A program made the translations under genes and the position numbers. A stretch of 60,151 bases of DNA, from contig UQRU01000004.1 of assembly GCA_900543475.1 (NCBI GenBank), positions 1-60,151 of the forward strand, read 5' to 3'. Below are positions 16,163-23,929 of the stretch, piece by piece (positions within the stretch are counted from its first letter, which is position 1; each line of letters starts with the position of its first letter). Below the pieces are notes generated by a model. The model did not search any database. It was not told the origin of the DNA and saw nothing but the letters and a program-made list of their open reading frames with translations. This DNA comes from an uncultured Eubacteriales bacterium (GTDB lineage Bacteria > Bacillota > Clostridia > Christensenellales > CAG-138).

Positions 16163-18010
16163 CTACTGTTTTTTTATTTTCAGGGCCCGCATGGAGTTGA
16201 GGATGGCGATAACGGACACCCCAACGTCTGCAAATACGGCTTCCCACATGGTGGCCACGCCCAGGGCGCCCATGAGCAATACGATGGCTTTTACCCCTAG
16301 GGCAAACACGATGTTTTGCCGCACGATGGCCATGGTCCTGCGGGCGATGGAGATGGCGATGGGAATCCGGGCAGGATGGTCGTCCATGATGACCACATCC
16401 GCAGCCTCGATGGCGGCATCGCTGCCTAAGCCGCCCATGGCGATTCCCACATCCGCTTGGGCCAATACCGGGGCGTCGTTGATACCGTCTCCCACGAATA
16501 CCAGCGTCCCATTGCGCAACTGGGCGCGTAGGGCCTCCATATAGGCCACCTTGTCCTCAGGCAATAGTTCGCTATGGAATTCATCCAACCCCAGCTGCGC
16601 GGCGATATGGGCGGCCACAGGGGTGGAATCCCCGGTGAGCATCACCAACTTTTCCACGCCAGCAGCCCGCAGGTTAGAAAGGGCTTGGATCGCGTCGGGT
16701 TTCAGCTGGTCTGCGATATGGATATAGCCAAGATAGGCGTCGCCGCGGGCAACATGCACCAGGGTGCCCACATGCTCGCCATGGGTGGCCGGGTGAAACC
16801 CAAGGGAAGAAAGATAGCTTTCGCTGCCGGCGGCCACCCAGACCCCGCGCACCATGGCCCGCACCCCGTGGCCCGAACGCTCCTGTACCTGCTCCACCGG
16901 TTGGTCTTGGAGGGGCTGCCCCCAAGCCTCCCGCAGGGACTGGGCGATGGGGTGGGAGGAATAGCATTCCGCCAGCGCCGCCGTTTCCAGCAAAGTAGCC
17001 TGGTCTACGCCGGCAACGGGATAGCAAGCCTGTACGGAGAAGCGGCCCTGGGTGAGGGTACCCGTCTTATCCATGGCAACGATCTGGGCATGGGCCAAGG
17101 CTTCCAAATAGTTGCTGCCCTTGATGAGGATGCCCTGGCGGGACGCGCCGCCGATGCCTCCGAAAAATCCCAGGGGCACGGAGATCACCAGGGCGCAAGG
17201 ACAGGAGACCACCAGGAAGATCAATGCCCGGCGGAGCCAAATAGCAAAGGGCTGGCCGGTGAAAAGGGGCGGAAGCAGGCAAAGCAGCAGGGCGCATACC
17301 ACCACGCAAGGGGTATAGTACCGTGCAAAGCGGGTGATAAAGGTTTCGGTACGGGCTTTTTTGGATGCTGCATGCTCCACCATCTCCAGGATCTTGTTCA
17401 CCGTGGACTGGCCAAAGGGTTTGGTGACCTGGATCTCCAACAGCCCGCTTTGGTTGATGCAGCCGCTAAGGGCTTCGTCCCCAGGGCCCAGATTCCGGGG
17501 CAAGGATTCGCCGGTAAGGGCGCTGGTATCCAGGGCGCTTTCCCCTTGGGAGACCACCCCGTCCAGGGGCACCCGTTCCCCAGGGGCCACCAGGATGGTT
17601 TCGCCTACCTGCACCTGCTCCGGCGCTACCTCTTGGGGCTGCCCATTCCGCACCACACGGGCCATATCCGGCCGGATGTTCATCAGCTCTGCGATGGAGG
17701 CCCGGGAACGGCCCACCGCGTAGCTTTCAAACAGGCTCCCGACCTGGTAAAACAGCATCACGAACACCGCTTCCGGATAATCCCCGGTGGCCAGGGCGCC
17801 CACGGTGGCCAGGCACATGAGGAAATTCTCATCGAAGAGCTGCCCGGTAAACAGGTTCCGGCCGGCATGGTACAATACGTCGTAACCGATCAGCACATAG
17901 GCCGGCAAAAACAGATACAGGGAGAGTCCATCCGGGACCAAATATCCCAGCGCCAGCATCAGGCCGCTGACGGCCACCCGCAGGGCGATGCGCTTTTGTT
18001 TCTTTGTCAT
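16163..18010 (-). CDS. Heavy-metal P-type ATPase, Zn/Cd type
   Basis: A 615-residue P1B-type ATPase that pumps divalent metal ions out of the cell. The metal-selective membrane motif is SCPCALVISVPLGFFGG, with CPC typical of Zn/Cd/Pb pumps. The phosphorylation site is DKTGTLTQG, and the hinge is GDGINDAPVLAQADVGIAMG. There is no N-terminal metal-binding domain: that is supplied by the separate HMA protein encoded just upstream. GGAGGAA precedes the ATG. It is the third gene of the arsR-HMA-ATPase operon. Length matches pumps lacking the HMA domain. Zinc or cadmium specificity is inferred from the CPC motif and the regulator. Confidence 0.93.
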   Translation of the reverse strand: MTKKQKRIALRVAVSGLMLALGYLVPDGLSLYLFLPAYVLIGYDVLYHAGRNLFTGQLFDENFLMCLATVGALATGDYPEAVFVMLFYQVGSLFESYAVGRSRASIAELMNIRPDMARVVRNGQPQEVAPEQVQVGETILVAPGERVPLDGVVSQGESALDTSALTGESLPRNLGPGDEALSGCINQSGLLEIQVTKPFGQSTVNKILEMVEHAASKKARTETFITRFARYYTPCVVVCALLLCLLPPLFTGQPFAIWLRRALIFLVVSCPCALVISVPLGFFGGIGGASRQGILIKGSNYLEALAHAQIVAMDKTGTLTQGRFSVQACYPVAGVDQATLLETAALAECYSSHPIAQSLREAWGQPLQDQPVEQVQERSGHGVRAMVRGVWVAAGSESYLSSLGFHPATHGEHVGTLVHVARGDAYLGYIHIADQLKPDAIQALSNLRAAGVEKLVMLTGDSTPVAAHIAAQLGLDEFHSELLPEDKVAYMEALRAQLRNGTLVFVGDGINDAPVLAQADVGIAMGGLGSDAAIEAADVVIMDDHPARIPIAISIARRTMAIVRQNIVFALGVKAIVLLMGALGVATMWEAVFADVGVSVIAILNSMRALKIKKQ

Positions 18011-18035
18011 AGCCGATTTCCTCCGCGCCCCATCC

Positions 18036-18254
18036 CTACAAGCGGATCCGACAATCCGGTTCGATCCGGCGGCAGATCTTGGCCGCCTCCTGTAGGATGC
18101 GTTCCATCTGCTCCTCGGGGGCGCTGATGGTGAGCTTTTGGGTCAGGAAGCTGATGCTGGCGCTTTCCACGCCGTCAATTTGCTGAATGCCCGCTTCCAT
18201 TTTGGCTGCGCAGTTGGCGCAATCCAGTTCTTCCATGACGAAGGTTTTCCGCAT
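18036..18254 (-). CDS. Heavy-metal-associated (HMA) domain protein
   Basis: A 72-residue ferredoxin-like metal-binding protein with the MxCxxC-type site written as ELDCANCAAKME near residues 9-20. The strand order and length fit a free-standing HMA domain. The ATPase encoded 25 bases downstream lacks this domain, so the protein probably acts as its detached metal-binding module or as a cytosolic chaperone. AGGAGG precedes the ATG. It lies 47 bases after arsR in the same operon. Confidence 0.9.
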   Translation of the reverse strand: MRKTFVMEELDCANCAAKMEAGIQQIDGVESASISFLTQKLTISAPEEQMERILQEAAKICRRIEPDCRIRL

Positions 18255-18301
18255 TTGAGAGCTCCTCCTAAGATAATGATTGCAAGATGAAGATCACAAG
18301 G

Positions 18302-18664
18302 TTATTCCAATACATGTTCCATGCCGTTGCTGATGATGGTGCGCACATGCTCGTCCGCCAGGGAGTAAAATACCGCCTTCCCTTCCCGCCGGAACTTTAC
18401 AAGATCCGCCGCTTTAAGCACCCGCAGCTGATGGGATACGGCGCTTTGGCTCATGCCCAGCAACTGGGCCATATCGCATACGCAAAGCTCTCCCTCCATG
18501 AGCAGCTGCAATAGCTTGATCCGGCTGGAATCCCCAAATACCTTGAACAATTCCGCCAGGTCGCATAATACCCCCTCGTCCGGGAGGGTCTGCTGGATCC
18601 GCTGGACCAGCTCGGGGTGGGCGTGGATAAATTCGCATTGGGGCGCTTGGTCGTAATGGATCAT
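18302..18664 (-). CDS. ArsR/SmtB-family metal-sensing repressor
   Basis: A 120-residue winged helix-turn-helix repressor that leaves DNA when it binds metal. The recognition region is MSQSAVSHQLRVLKAADLV. It carries two potential metal sites: ELCVCD in the alpha-3 helix, as in ArsR/CadC, and an alpha-5 pattern D-x-H followed by H-x2-E near the C-terminus, as in SmtB/CzrA zinc sensors. A further Cys (PQCEF) near the N-terminus resembles CadC. The ATG at 18664 is chosen because AAGGATG lies upstream; a longer frame would begin inside the operator. It autoregulates the efflux operon through the palindrome at 18681-18700 (inference). Confidence 0.92.
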   Translation of the reverse strand: MIHYDQAPQCEFIHAHPELVQRIQQTLPDEGVLCDLAELFKVFGDSSRIKLLQLLMEGELCVCDMAQLLGMSQSAVSHQLRVLKAADLVKFRREGKAVFYSLADEHVRTIISNGMEHVLE

Positions 18665-18680
18665 AGAACAACATCCTTTC

Positions 18681-18731
18681 ATATGAGCAATTGTTCATAT
18701 ATATTATAAGCCGGCCTTCGCCGCTTGTCAA
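18681..18731 (-). promoter_or_regulatory. Promoter and operator of the metal-efflux operon
   Basis: On the minus strand a perfect TTGACA (18726-18731), 17-base spacer and TATAAT (18703-18708) are followed at once by a 20-bp palindrome (18681-18700) with arms ATATGA and TCATAT around CAATTG. TGAnCAATTGnTCA matches the 12-2-12 style operator of ArsR/SmtB/CzrA repressors. Its position over the transcription start explains repression. Confidence 0.85.
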
Positions 18732-18961
18732 CAGGGTAGGAAGGATTTTGTAAAGATATCGGGAATACCCCCCCAGGCGGCAGGGCGGGGGAAAAGGATG
18801 GAGAAGGGGCGGGCTGGGGCGCCGTTTGGAATGAAACGGCAAGGGGGCGGGAAGAAGGGGCTATTGCATAGGGGCCGGGTATGCTATACTTATTATAGCG
18901 TCATAGCGGGTATATATTGACCGGCTTTGATGAAGCAAGCAGACAAGGAGGCGGTCCATTT

Positions 18962-20047
18962 ATGAAGCGAAAGACTCGCGTAGCCATCCTCACCAGCGGC
19001 GGGGATTGCCAGGGCTTGAATGCAGCCATTCGGGGCGTGGGGAAGGCATTGACCCAATATGTGGAAAATATTGAGATCTTCGGCATGTACGACGGATACC
19101 GGGGCTTGGCGGAAAGCGATTACCGCTTTATGGAGGCCAAGGATTTTTCCGGCATCCTTAGCGTTGGAGGCACGTTGCTGGGAACGTCCCGGCAAAAATA
19201 TATCCCCGGCCAGGCCATTTTGGATGCGGAGGGCAACGATATGATGCCCGCCATGCTGGACACCTATACCCGGCTGAACCTGGACTGCGTGGTGGTAATG
19301 GGAGGCAACGGCACCCAGAAGAGCGCCAAGCTGCTCATGGACGCCGGCATGAACGTGATCACCCTGCCAAAAACCATCGATAACGATATCTACGGCACGG
19401 AAATGACCTTTGGTTTCCAGAGCGCGGTGGATATTGCCACCAATGTGATGGACTATATCCACACCACCGCCAGTTCCCACCGGCGGATCTTCATCGTGGA
19501 GCTGATGGGCCGGGACGCGGGATGGCTCACCCTTCATGCAGGCATCGCCAGCGGGGCGGATGTGATCCTCATCCCAGAAATCCCCTACGATCTGGAATCC
19601 GTGGCGGAGACCATTGAGCGGCGCAAGCGCCAGGGCCGGCATTATTCCATCCTGGCGGTGGCGGAAGGGGCGGTGGCAAAGGGGGACGCCTTGCTTTCCG
19701 AGGACGAGCGCCGGGCGCTGAAGGAGCGAAGCGACTATCCTACCATTTCCTACCGTATCGCCAAGGAGCTGCAAACCCTGACCGGCCAACAGACCCGGGT
19801 CACCATTCCGGGGCACTATCAGCGGGGCGGCCCGCCTTGCCCCTACGACCGGGTGCTGGCCACCCAGTTCGGCACGGGTGCGGCCCAGCTGATCATGGAA
19901 AAACGCTATGGCAACATGGTGGCCATGCAAAACGGGGCCATCGTGGCCGTGCCCCTGGCGGAAGCGGCCAGCAAGACCAAGTTTTTGCCTACGGACCATC
20001 CCCTGATCCGGGCGGCCCGGGATGTGGGCACCGGCTTTGGAGATTGA
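18962..20047 (+). CDS. pfkA: 6-phosphofructokinase
   Basis: A 361-residue phosphofructokinase, the committing step of glycolysis. It has the nucleotide-binding GGDCQGLNAAIRG, substrate motif PKTIDNDIYGTEMTFGF, and MGRDAGWLTLHAG. The position that decides the phosphoryl donor (Gly104 in E. coli) is Gly here (VVMGGNGTQKSA), which favours ATP, while Lys of PKTIDND is the variant shared with PPi enzymes and group III ATP enzymes. The usual Asp103 is Asn. Clostridial paralogues with GGNGT exist, so this may be a second isozyme. The ATG at 18962 has AAGGAGG upstream. A long hairpin terminator follows. Confidence 0.9.
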   Translation: MKRKTRVAILTSGGDCQGLNAAIRGVGKALTQYVENIEIFGMYDGYRGLAESDYRFMEAKDFSGILSVGGTLLGTSRQKYIPGQAILDAEGNDMMPAMLDTYTRLNLDCVVVMGGNGTQKSAKLLMDAGMNVITLPKTIDNDIYGTEMTFGFQSAVDIATNVMDYIHTTASSHRRIFIVELMGRDAGWLTLHAGIASGADVILIPEIPYDLESVAETIERRKRQGRHYSILAVAEGAVAKGDALLSEDERRALKERSDYPTISYRIAKELQTLTGQQTRVTIPGHYQRGGPPCPYDRVLATQFGTGAAQLIMEKRYGNMVAMQNGAIVAVPLAEAASKTKFLPTDHPLIRAARDVGTGFGD

Positions 20048-20063
20048 GACGGACGCCATAAAA

Positions 20064-20107
20064 AAGACCTGAAAAAAGTGGCCGTATCGCCACTTTTTTC
20101 AGGTCTT
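20064..20107. terminator. Bidirectional terminator between pfkA and yedF
   Basis: A perfect 19-bp stem (20064-20082, 20089-20107) with A-runs and U-runs built into both arms, core AAAAAAGTGGC/GCCACTTTTTT and a CGTATC loop. It can end transcription in both directions. A closely similar hairpin lies at 60083-60112. Confidence 0.9.
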
Positions 20108-20124
20108 GAACAGCGTATCCCGCT

Positions 20125-20703
20125 TTACACGGTGATGACTTTATCGCAGGCCTGCATTTTGGATACGATATCGTACATATTGCTTACAGTGCCCACCTGT
20201 AGCTTGTCGGCGATGCCGAAGAAATTCAGGCAGGTGCCGCATACCAGCACGGTGGTACCCTTTTGCTCCAGGGCCCGAATGCTGTCGATCACATCCGCCG
20301 CATCCCCGGCAGGCAGCTTAACGCCGCCGTTCATAAACAGAAGGGCGGCGGGGACATCCTCGCTCTGGGAAAGGGTGTAAAGGAACATCTTCATCAGGTT
20401 GCCACCTAGGGTTGTGTCGCCATCGCCTACCCAATCCTTGCCGATGAATACCCCATAGGCGCCCTTTGGAGCCTGGGCTTGGGCGGCTTGACCACTTTGC
20501 TGGAAGGTGACGGAATAGCGGCCGCCCGCTTCGGAAACCTGGGCCTCGATGCCCCGGCTGGCCGCCATACGCTTGAGGTTTTCCACGGCGGTGGGATTAT
20601 CTACGTCGATGGTCAAAGGGACCTGGCCAGCGTCCAGGGCTTGCTTGGCTAAGATAACGGGTTGGGGGCAGGCTTTGCCCATTGCGTCAATGTAATGTGC
20701 CAT
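20125..20703 (-). CDS. yedF: YedF-family sulfurtransferase-like selenium metabolism protein
   Basis: A 192-residue protein with an N-terminal TusA/SirA-like domain (residues 1-70, active-site motif GKACPQPVILAKQAL) and a C-terminal DsrE-like domain with ALLFMNGGVKL and VLVCGTCLNFF. This two-domain layout is the YedF family, usually found near selenium genes in anaerobes; its exact reaction is unsettled. The ATG at 20703 has AAGGAG upstream. It is divergent from the DUF3343 gene, a frequent partner. selA, selB and selD are not in this window. Confidence 0.9.
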   Translation of the reverse strand: MAHYIDAMGKACPQPVILAKQALDAGQVPLTIDVDNPTAVENLKRMAASRGIEAQVSEAGGRYSVTFQQSGQAAQAQAPKGAYGVFIGKDWVGDGDTTLGGNLMKMFLYTLSQSEDVPAALLFMNGGVKLPAGDAADVIDSIRALEQKGTTVLVCGTCLNFFGIADKLQVGTVSNMYDIVSKMQACDKVITV

Positions 20704-20753
20704 ACGGAAAAAACTCCTTTTCATTGGGAATTATCTATAATAATGATAGCCCA

Positions 20754-20782
20754 TTGCCGGACAAAACACAATATCTTATAAT
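20754..20782 (+). promoter_or_regulatory. Promoter of the DUF3343 gene
   Basis: TTGCCG (20754-20759), 17-base spacer, TATAAT (20777-20782), 22 bases before the ATG at 20804. A weaker minus-strand promoter for yedF may overlap it. Confidence 0.6.
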
Positions 20783-20803
20783 GAAAAAAACAGGAGGGAT
20801 GCT

Positions 20804-21067
20804 ATGCGCGCGGATACGTATTACATGCTGTCCTTTGAATCTACCCATGAGGCCATCGCCGCACAGCGGCGGTTTAAAGACCGGGTGCCTGTTTGTGTAA
20901 TGCCTACGTTGCGGGCGGTTCAGGCTGGTTGCGGCATTTCGCTGCGGGTGGAGGCGCAGGATGCTAAGAAGCTGAAAGCCGCTATTCCCAACGGCCTGGA
21001 AGCAGGCTGGCGGCTGTTTTGGGTCCAGGGTGGAGCCCCGGTAAAGATTGAGGCAGAAGATCTATAA
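20804..21067 (+). CDS. DUF3343 protein, putative Se/S carrier-like
   Basis: An 87-residue cytosolic protein of the DUF3343 family. The N-terminus YYMLSFESTHEAIAAQRRF and the central VPVCVMPTLRAVQAGCGISL, with two conserved cysteines, match family features. Members often sit beside yedF, and a role carrying selenium or sulfur has been proposed from that association only. AGGAGGG precedes the ATG. It is divergent from yedF and shares its 100-base control region. Confidence 0.82.
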   Translation: MRADTYYMLSFESTHEAIAAQRRFKDRVPVCVMPTLRAVQAGCGISLRVEAQDAKKLKAAIPNGLEAGWRLFWVQGGAPVKIEAEDL

Positions 21068-21195
21068 AATTTGATATAATATAGTTTTTTTCTATAATTA
21101 TTTTGTGTTCCATTGCAGCTGGCCCCTTTTGCTTTGCGGCGAAAGGCAAGCGGCAGGGAGCTTAGCATTGGATTCGCAGAGAGGAGGACGCCTCC

Positions 21196-21579
21196 GTGGG
21201 GAAAGGGACGGTTCGGTTGCTGACAGGCAAGGATATCTGGCTGCTTTTGGGGGCCTTAGCCTTGGCGGGGATCGCTGCCCTGGTTTTCCATGGGGGCGCT
21301 GGGGGGGATCGTTTGCGGATCTATGTGGGGGAGTCCCTGTATCGGGAGGTATCCTTGGCAGAGGACCAGGAGATCCAAATCCAACAGGCGGATGGAAGCT
21401 GGAACCTGCTGGTGATCCAACAGGGGCAGGCCTATATGAAGGCAGCCAGCTGCCCCAATCAGGACTGCGTCCATCAAAGCCCCTTGATTCCCGGGGAGAC
21501 CCAACTGCGGCCCCTGGGGAGATGGATCGTATGCTTGCCAAACCAGGTGAGTGTAGAGCTGGTGGAGGAGGGAGAATGA
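21196..21579 (+). CDS. NusG domain II-containing membrane-anchored protein
   Basis: A 127-residue protein starting at GTG with GAGGAGG upstream. A single N-terminal membrane helix (about residues 12-32) is followed by a NusG-domain-II-like extracytoplasmic beta domain with the conserved SCPNQDCVHQSPL motif. It is not the transcription factor NusG. Such proteins often sit next to Gx-transporter and FMN-binding genes in Bacillota redox clusters, as here. Its stop overlaps the start of the next gene (ATGA). The biochemical role is unknown. Confidence 0.8.
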   Translation: MGKGTVRLLTGKDIWLLLGALALAGIAALVFHGGAGGDRLRIYVGESLYREVSLAEDQEIQIQQADGSWNLLVIQQGQAYMKAASCPNQDCVHQSPLIPGETQLRPLGRWIVCLPNQVSVELVEEGE

Positions 21580-22088
21580 AGGCCAAGAATATGGCTCGGT
21601 TTGGCCTGCTTATCGGACTGGCGTTGGTGCTGGGCTATGTAGAATCAGTCTTGCCCATTGCCCCAGGGTTGCCGGGCGTCAAACTGGGGCTGGGAAATAC
21701 GGTGCTGCTTTTCGGCTTATATATGTTGGGAGAGAAGCAGACTGTCTGGCTGATGCTGGGTAAAGTGCTGCTCAGCGGCTTGCTTTTTGGCACACCCAGC
21801 GCATATTTATACAGCTTGGCTGGGGGTATATGCAGCCTTTGCGCTATGTGGGGCCTTCGCCGGCTCCCTGGCATGGGCCTGATCGGCGTTTCGGTTGGCG
21901 GCGCGGTGTGCCACAATCTGGGCCAGTTAGCGGTAGCTGCCCTGGTGGTTGGCACCGCCCCGGTGCTTTCCTACTTGCCAATCCTGTTGGTTTCCGCTAT
22001 AATAACAGGGATGATTACAGGCGTAGCCGCCAAAGCTACCATTTCTGCTATGGAAGCGATAGATCATTCAAAGCGCGAAAAAAAATAA
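21576..22088 (+). CDS. Gx transporter family membrane protein
   Basis: A 170-residue membrane protein with five to six helices, matching the family annotated as heptaprenyl diphosphate synthase component I or Gx transporter, which resembles ECF-transporter S components. The segment LPGVKLGLGNTVLLFGLYML is the family hallmark. The ATG at 21576 overlaps the NusG-II stop by four bases, showing translational coupling. Neighbouring NusG-II and FMN-binding genes suggest a role in quinone or flavin supply for membrane redox, which is inference. Confidence 0.8.
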   Translation: MKAKNMARFGLLIGLALVLGYVESVLPIAPGLPGVKLGLGNTVLLFGLYMLGEKQTVWLMLGKVLLSGLLFGTPSAYLYSLAGGICSLCAMWGLRRLPGMGLIGVSVGGAVCHNLGQLAVAALVVGTAPVLSYLPILLVSAIITGMITGVAAKATISAMEAIDHSKREKK

Positions 22089-22127
22089 CATTCCTATATC
22101 TTGCCTTCAAAGGAGCGTATTCGTTTT

Positions 22128-22661
22128 ATGAAAAAAGGACTGCCTGCATGGATCACCCTTGGCTTGATCGCCCTGGTTGCGGGGCTACTATTGGGCTTTA
22201 CCAATGAGTTGACCGCCCCGGTTATCCAACAGCAGACACGCATCAAGGATGAAGAGGCCCGCCGGGCCGTGCTGGCCCAAGCGGAGGAGTTTCAAGCTGT
22301 CCAGCTGCCGGAAGGCGCCGGCCTGGATAGCTGTTACCAAGGCCTTGCTGGCGGCGAGACGGTGGGGTACGTAGCCCAGGCCACCACCAAGGGCTACGGC
22401 GGCGAGATCCAGGTAACCGTTGGCATGGATACGGCGGGGATCATCACCGGCATCAGCGTGGGCGGCCCAAACTTTTCCGAGACCATGGGGTTGGGCGCCA
22501 AGACTCGGGATGCGGCCTTTACCGATCAATTTGCTGGCCTGGAAGCCCCTGTGGCTTTGGGTACGGATGTGGATGCAGTCACCAGCGCCACCATTAGCTC
22601 CAACGCAGTGGTGAGCGGGGTCAATACCGCCTGCGAATTCATTCGGACCTTACTACCCTAA
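22128..22661 (+). CDS. FMN-binding domain protein, RnfG-like
   Basis: A 177-residue protein with one N-terminal membrane helix (LITLGL-type, residues 6-26) and an extracytoplasmic FMN-binding domain. The flavinylation site is the Thr in DAVTSATISSNAV near residues 144-156; KGYGGEIQVTVGMD and GPNFSETMGLGAK are the other family blocks. ApbE, encoded at 13.7 kb, would attach FMN there. The protein resembles RnfG, but no other rnf gene is in the window. AGGAG lies 13 bases before the ATG. A terminator follows. Confidence 0.88.
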   Translation: MKKGLPAWITLGLIALVAGLLLGFTNELTAPVIQQQTRIKDEEARRAVLAQAEEFQAVQLPEGAGLDSCYQGLAGGETVGYVAQATTKGYGGEIQVTVGMDTAGIITGISVGGPNFSETMGLGAKTRDAAFTDQFAGLEAPVALGTDVDAVTSATISSNAVVSGVNTACEFIRTLLP

Positions 22662-22678
22662 CGACCAAGGACTCCTTT

Positions 22679-22708
22679 GCCGCCGGCGATGGCCAGGCGG
22701 CATTTTTA
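22679..22708 (+). terminator. Terminator after the FMN-binding gene
   Basis: GCCGCC/GGCGGC stem (22679-22684, 22696-22701) followed by ATTTTTATTT. Confidence 0.75.
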
Positions 22709-22739
22709 TTTGTTGAATAAAGTATATTATTTCCTATTA

Positions 22740-23062
22740 ATAGGCGAGAGCCAAAGCCCCCGTCCGTTTCAAGAAGCCTGGCACGGCTTCTATGGCCCTA
22801 TCCCCTGACCATAGCGGAGGGGCCCTGTGCAAGGCCCTGGAAGGGAGCTTTGGGGAAGGGGGAAGTCCTACCCATGGGGCGAAGGCGCGAACCATGGATG
22901 GGGTGGTAAGGGAATGCATATGCAATATCCCCCGCTGCCCTTAACGCACCACCTGCACCTAGACGGCGGCGGAGGAGTACCGGCCGGCAAATGACGGGGA
23001 GCGCGCAGGGACCATAGAAACGCCAAGCCGGCCGTTCCCAGGTTGGGGAAGGGCCGGCTTTG
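22740..23062 (+). ncRNA. Unexplained GC-rich intergenic block, possible structured RNA
   Basis: This 320-base block between two convergent genes has no credible reading frame, is GC-rich and is bordered by AT-rich sequence on both sides. It contains several hairpins, for example AGAAGCC/GGCTTCT near 22771-22791, CTATGG/CCATAG near 22790-22814, and a 14-bp stem with one mismatch at 23025-23060 (AAGCCGGCC/GGCCGGCTT) followed by TTTGTAAT, which could end a plus-strand transcript. It does not match SRP, tmRNA, RNase P or 6S signatures known to me. Strand and boundaries are uncertain. Confidence 0.3.
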
Positions 23063-23129
23063 TAATCCTAAAAAGAATTATATATTAAGAAGGGAATCCA
23101 GCTTAAGACGGCTGGAGCCAGGGGATAAT

Positions 23130-23690
23130 TTAGCGTCCTTTTGGGTTTGAGGTAGCCTGGCTGCCGCTGTTGAGCACCTGGGTGCGGGCGTAGTGGACGC
23201 AGGCAATGCAGGCAAAGAGAATGGCGAGACAGAATAAAGGCAGGGTAATGCTATGCAAAAAGGGCAGCTTGCCCAGATTGGCGATCAGGGTCAACAAAAC
23301 GCTTACATTGAAAAACCCCGCTGCGAATTTTCCCCACCAATCGGAGACCACTACGAGTTTCCGTTTTCCCAGGACCATAAGGCCGCCCAACAACATCGCC
23401 AGCTCTTTGATCGCGGCCACAAGGGGGATGAAGAGAGGAAGCCAGCCCGCCCAATAAAAGCAGAACAGGGCGCATAGCAACATGAGCTTGTCCGCCAGGG
23501 GGTCCAGGATCTTGCCTAAATTCGTGATCCAGTGAAAATGTCGGGCCAGGTACCCGTCTAAGATATCCGTTAAAAAAGCAGCGCCGTAAACCAAAACAGC
23601 GGCCAGATAGTTTTCCTGTTGAAAAAAATAGGCAAATATCCCCACCATGATCAAGCGGATTGCGGAAAGGGTATTGGGTATATGCTTCAA
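23130..23690 (-). CDS. pgsA: CDP-diacylglycerol--glycerol-3-phosphate 3-phosphatidyltransferase
   Basis: A protein of about 186 residues that makes phosphatidylglycerophosphate in the membrane. The CDP-alcohol phosphotransferase motif D-x2-DG-x2-AR-x8-G-x3-D-x3-D is intact, split as DILDGYLAR and GKILDPLADK. About five membrane helices follow the N-terminal IPNTLSAIRL. No ATG fits: TTG at 23690 or GTG at 23693 lies just after GGAGGT and gives the normal N-terminus, so the start is a near choice between them. The longer frame to 23807 has no ribosome site. Confidence 0.88.
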   Translation of the reverse strand: MKHIPNTLSAIRLIMVGIFAYFFQQENYLAAVLVYGAAFLTDILDGYLARHFHWITNLGKILDPLADKLMLLCALFCFYWAGWLPLFIPLVAAIKELAMLLGGLMVLGKRKLVVVSDWWGKFAAGFFNVSVLLTLIANLGKLPFLHSITLPLFCLAILFACIACVHYARTQVLNSGSQATSNPKGR

Positions 23691-23929
23691 CACACGCACC
23701 TCCAATCGGCTCCGCAAAAGGTGAAAGCAAACCCAGTGGCAAGGGAATCTTCTTTCATTAAGCCCTTTTTGCGGCGCATATCCTTTCCTATTATAGCTTA
23801 TTCTCAAATTTCTTTCTACAAAAACTTGGCAGAATCATGTCGGCGGTTGACAGGCTGCTGGCCAGCGTATAAAATGATAAGGCTGATGATATGCCCATCG
23901 GGCAAAAACAAAGGAGATCGCAACTGATT

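Noticed and set aside
16574..18127. 517-codon open frame antisense to the P-type ATPase and HMA gene
   Set aside because: Its His/Gly-rich composition is typical of the reverse complement of a GC-rich gene, and all P1B motifs are on the minus strand.
22740..23062. SRP RNA, tmRNA or 6S RNA
   Set aside because: The conserved SRP apical motif, the tmRNA ends and a convincing 6S open-complex-like bubble were not found.
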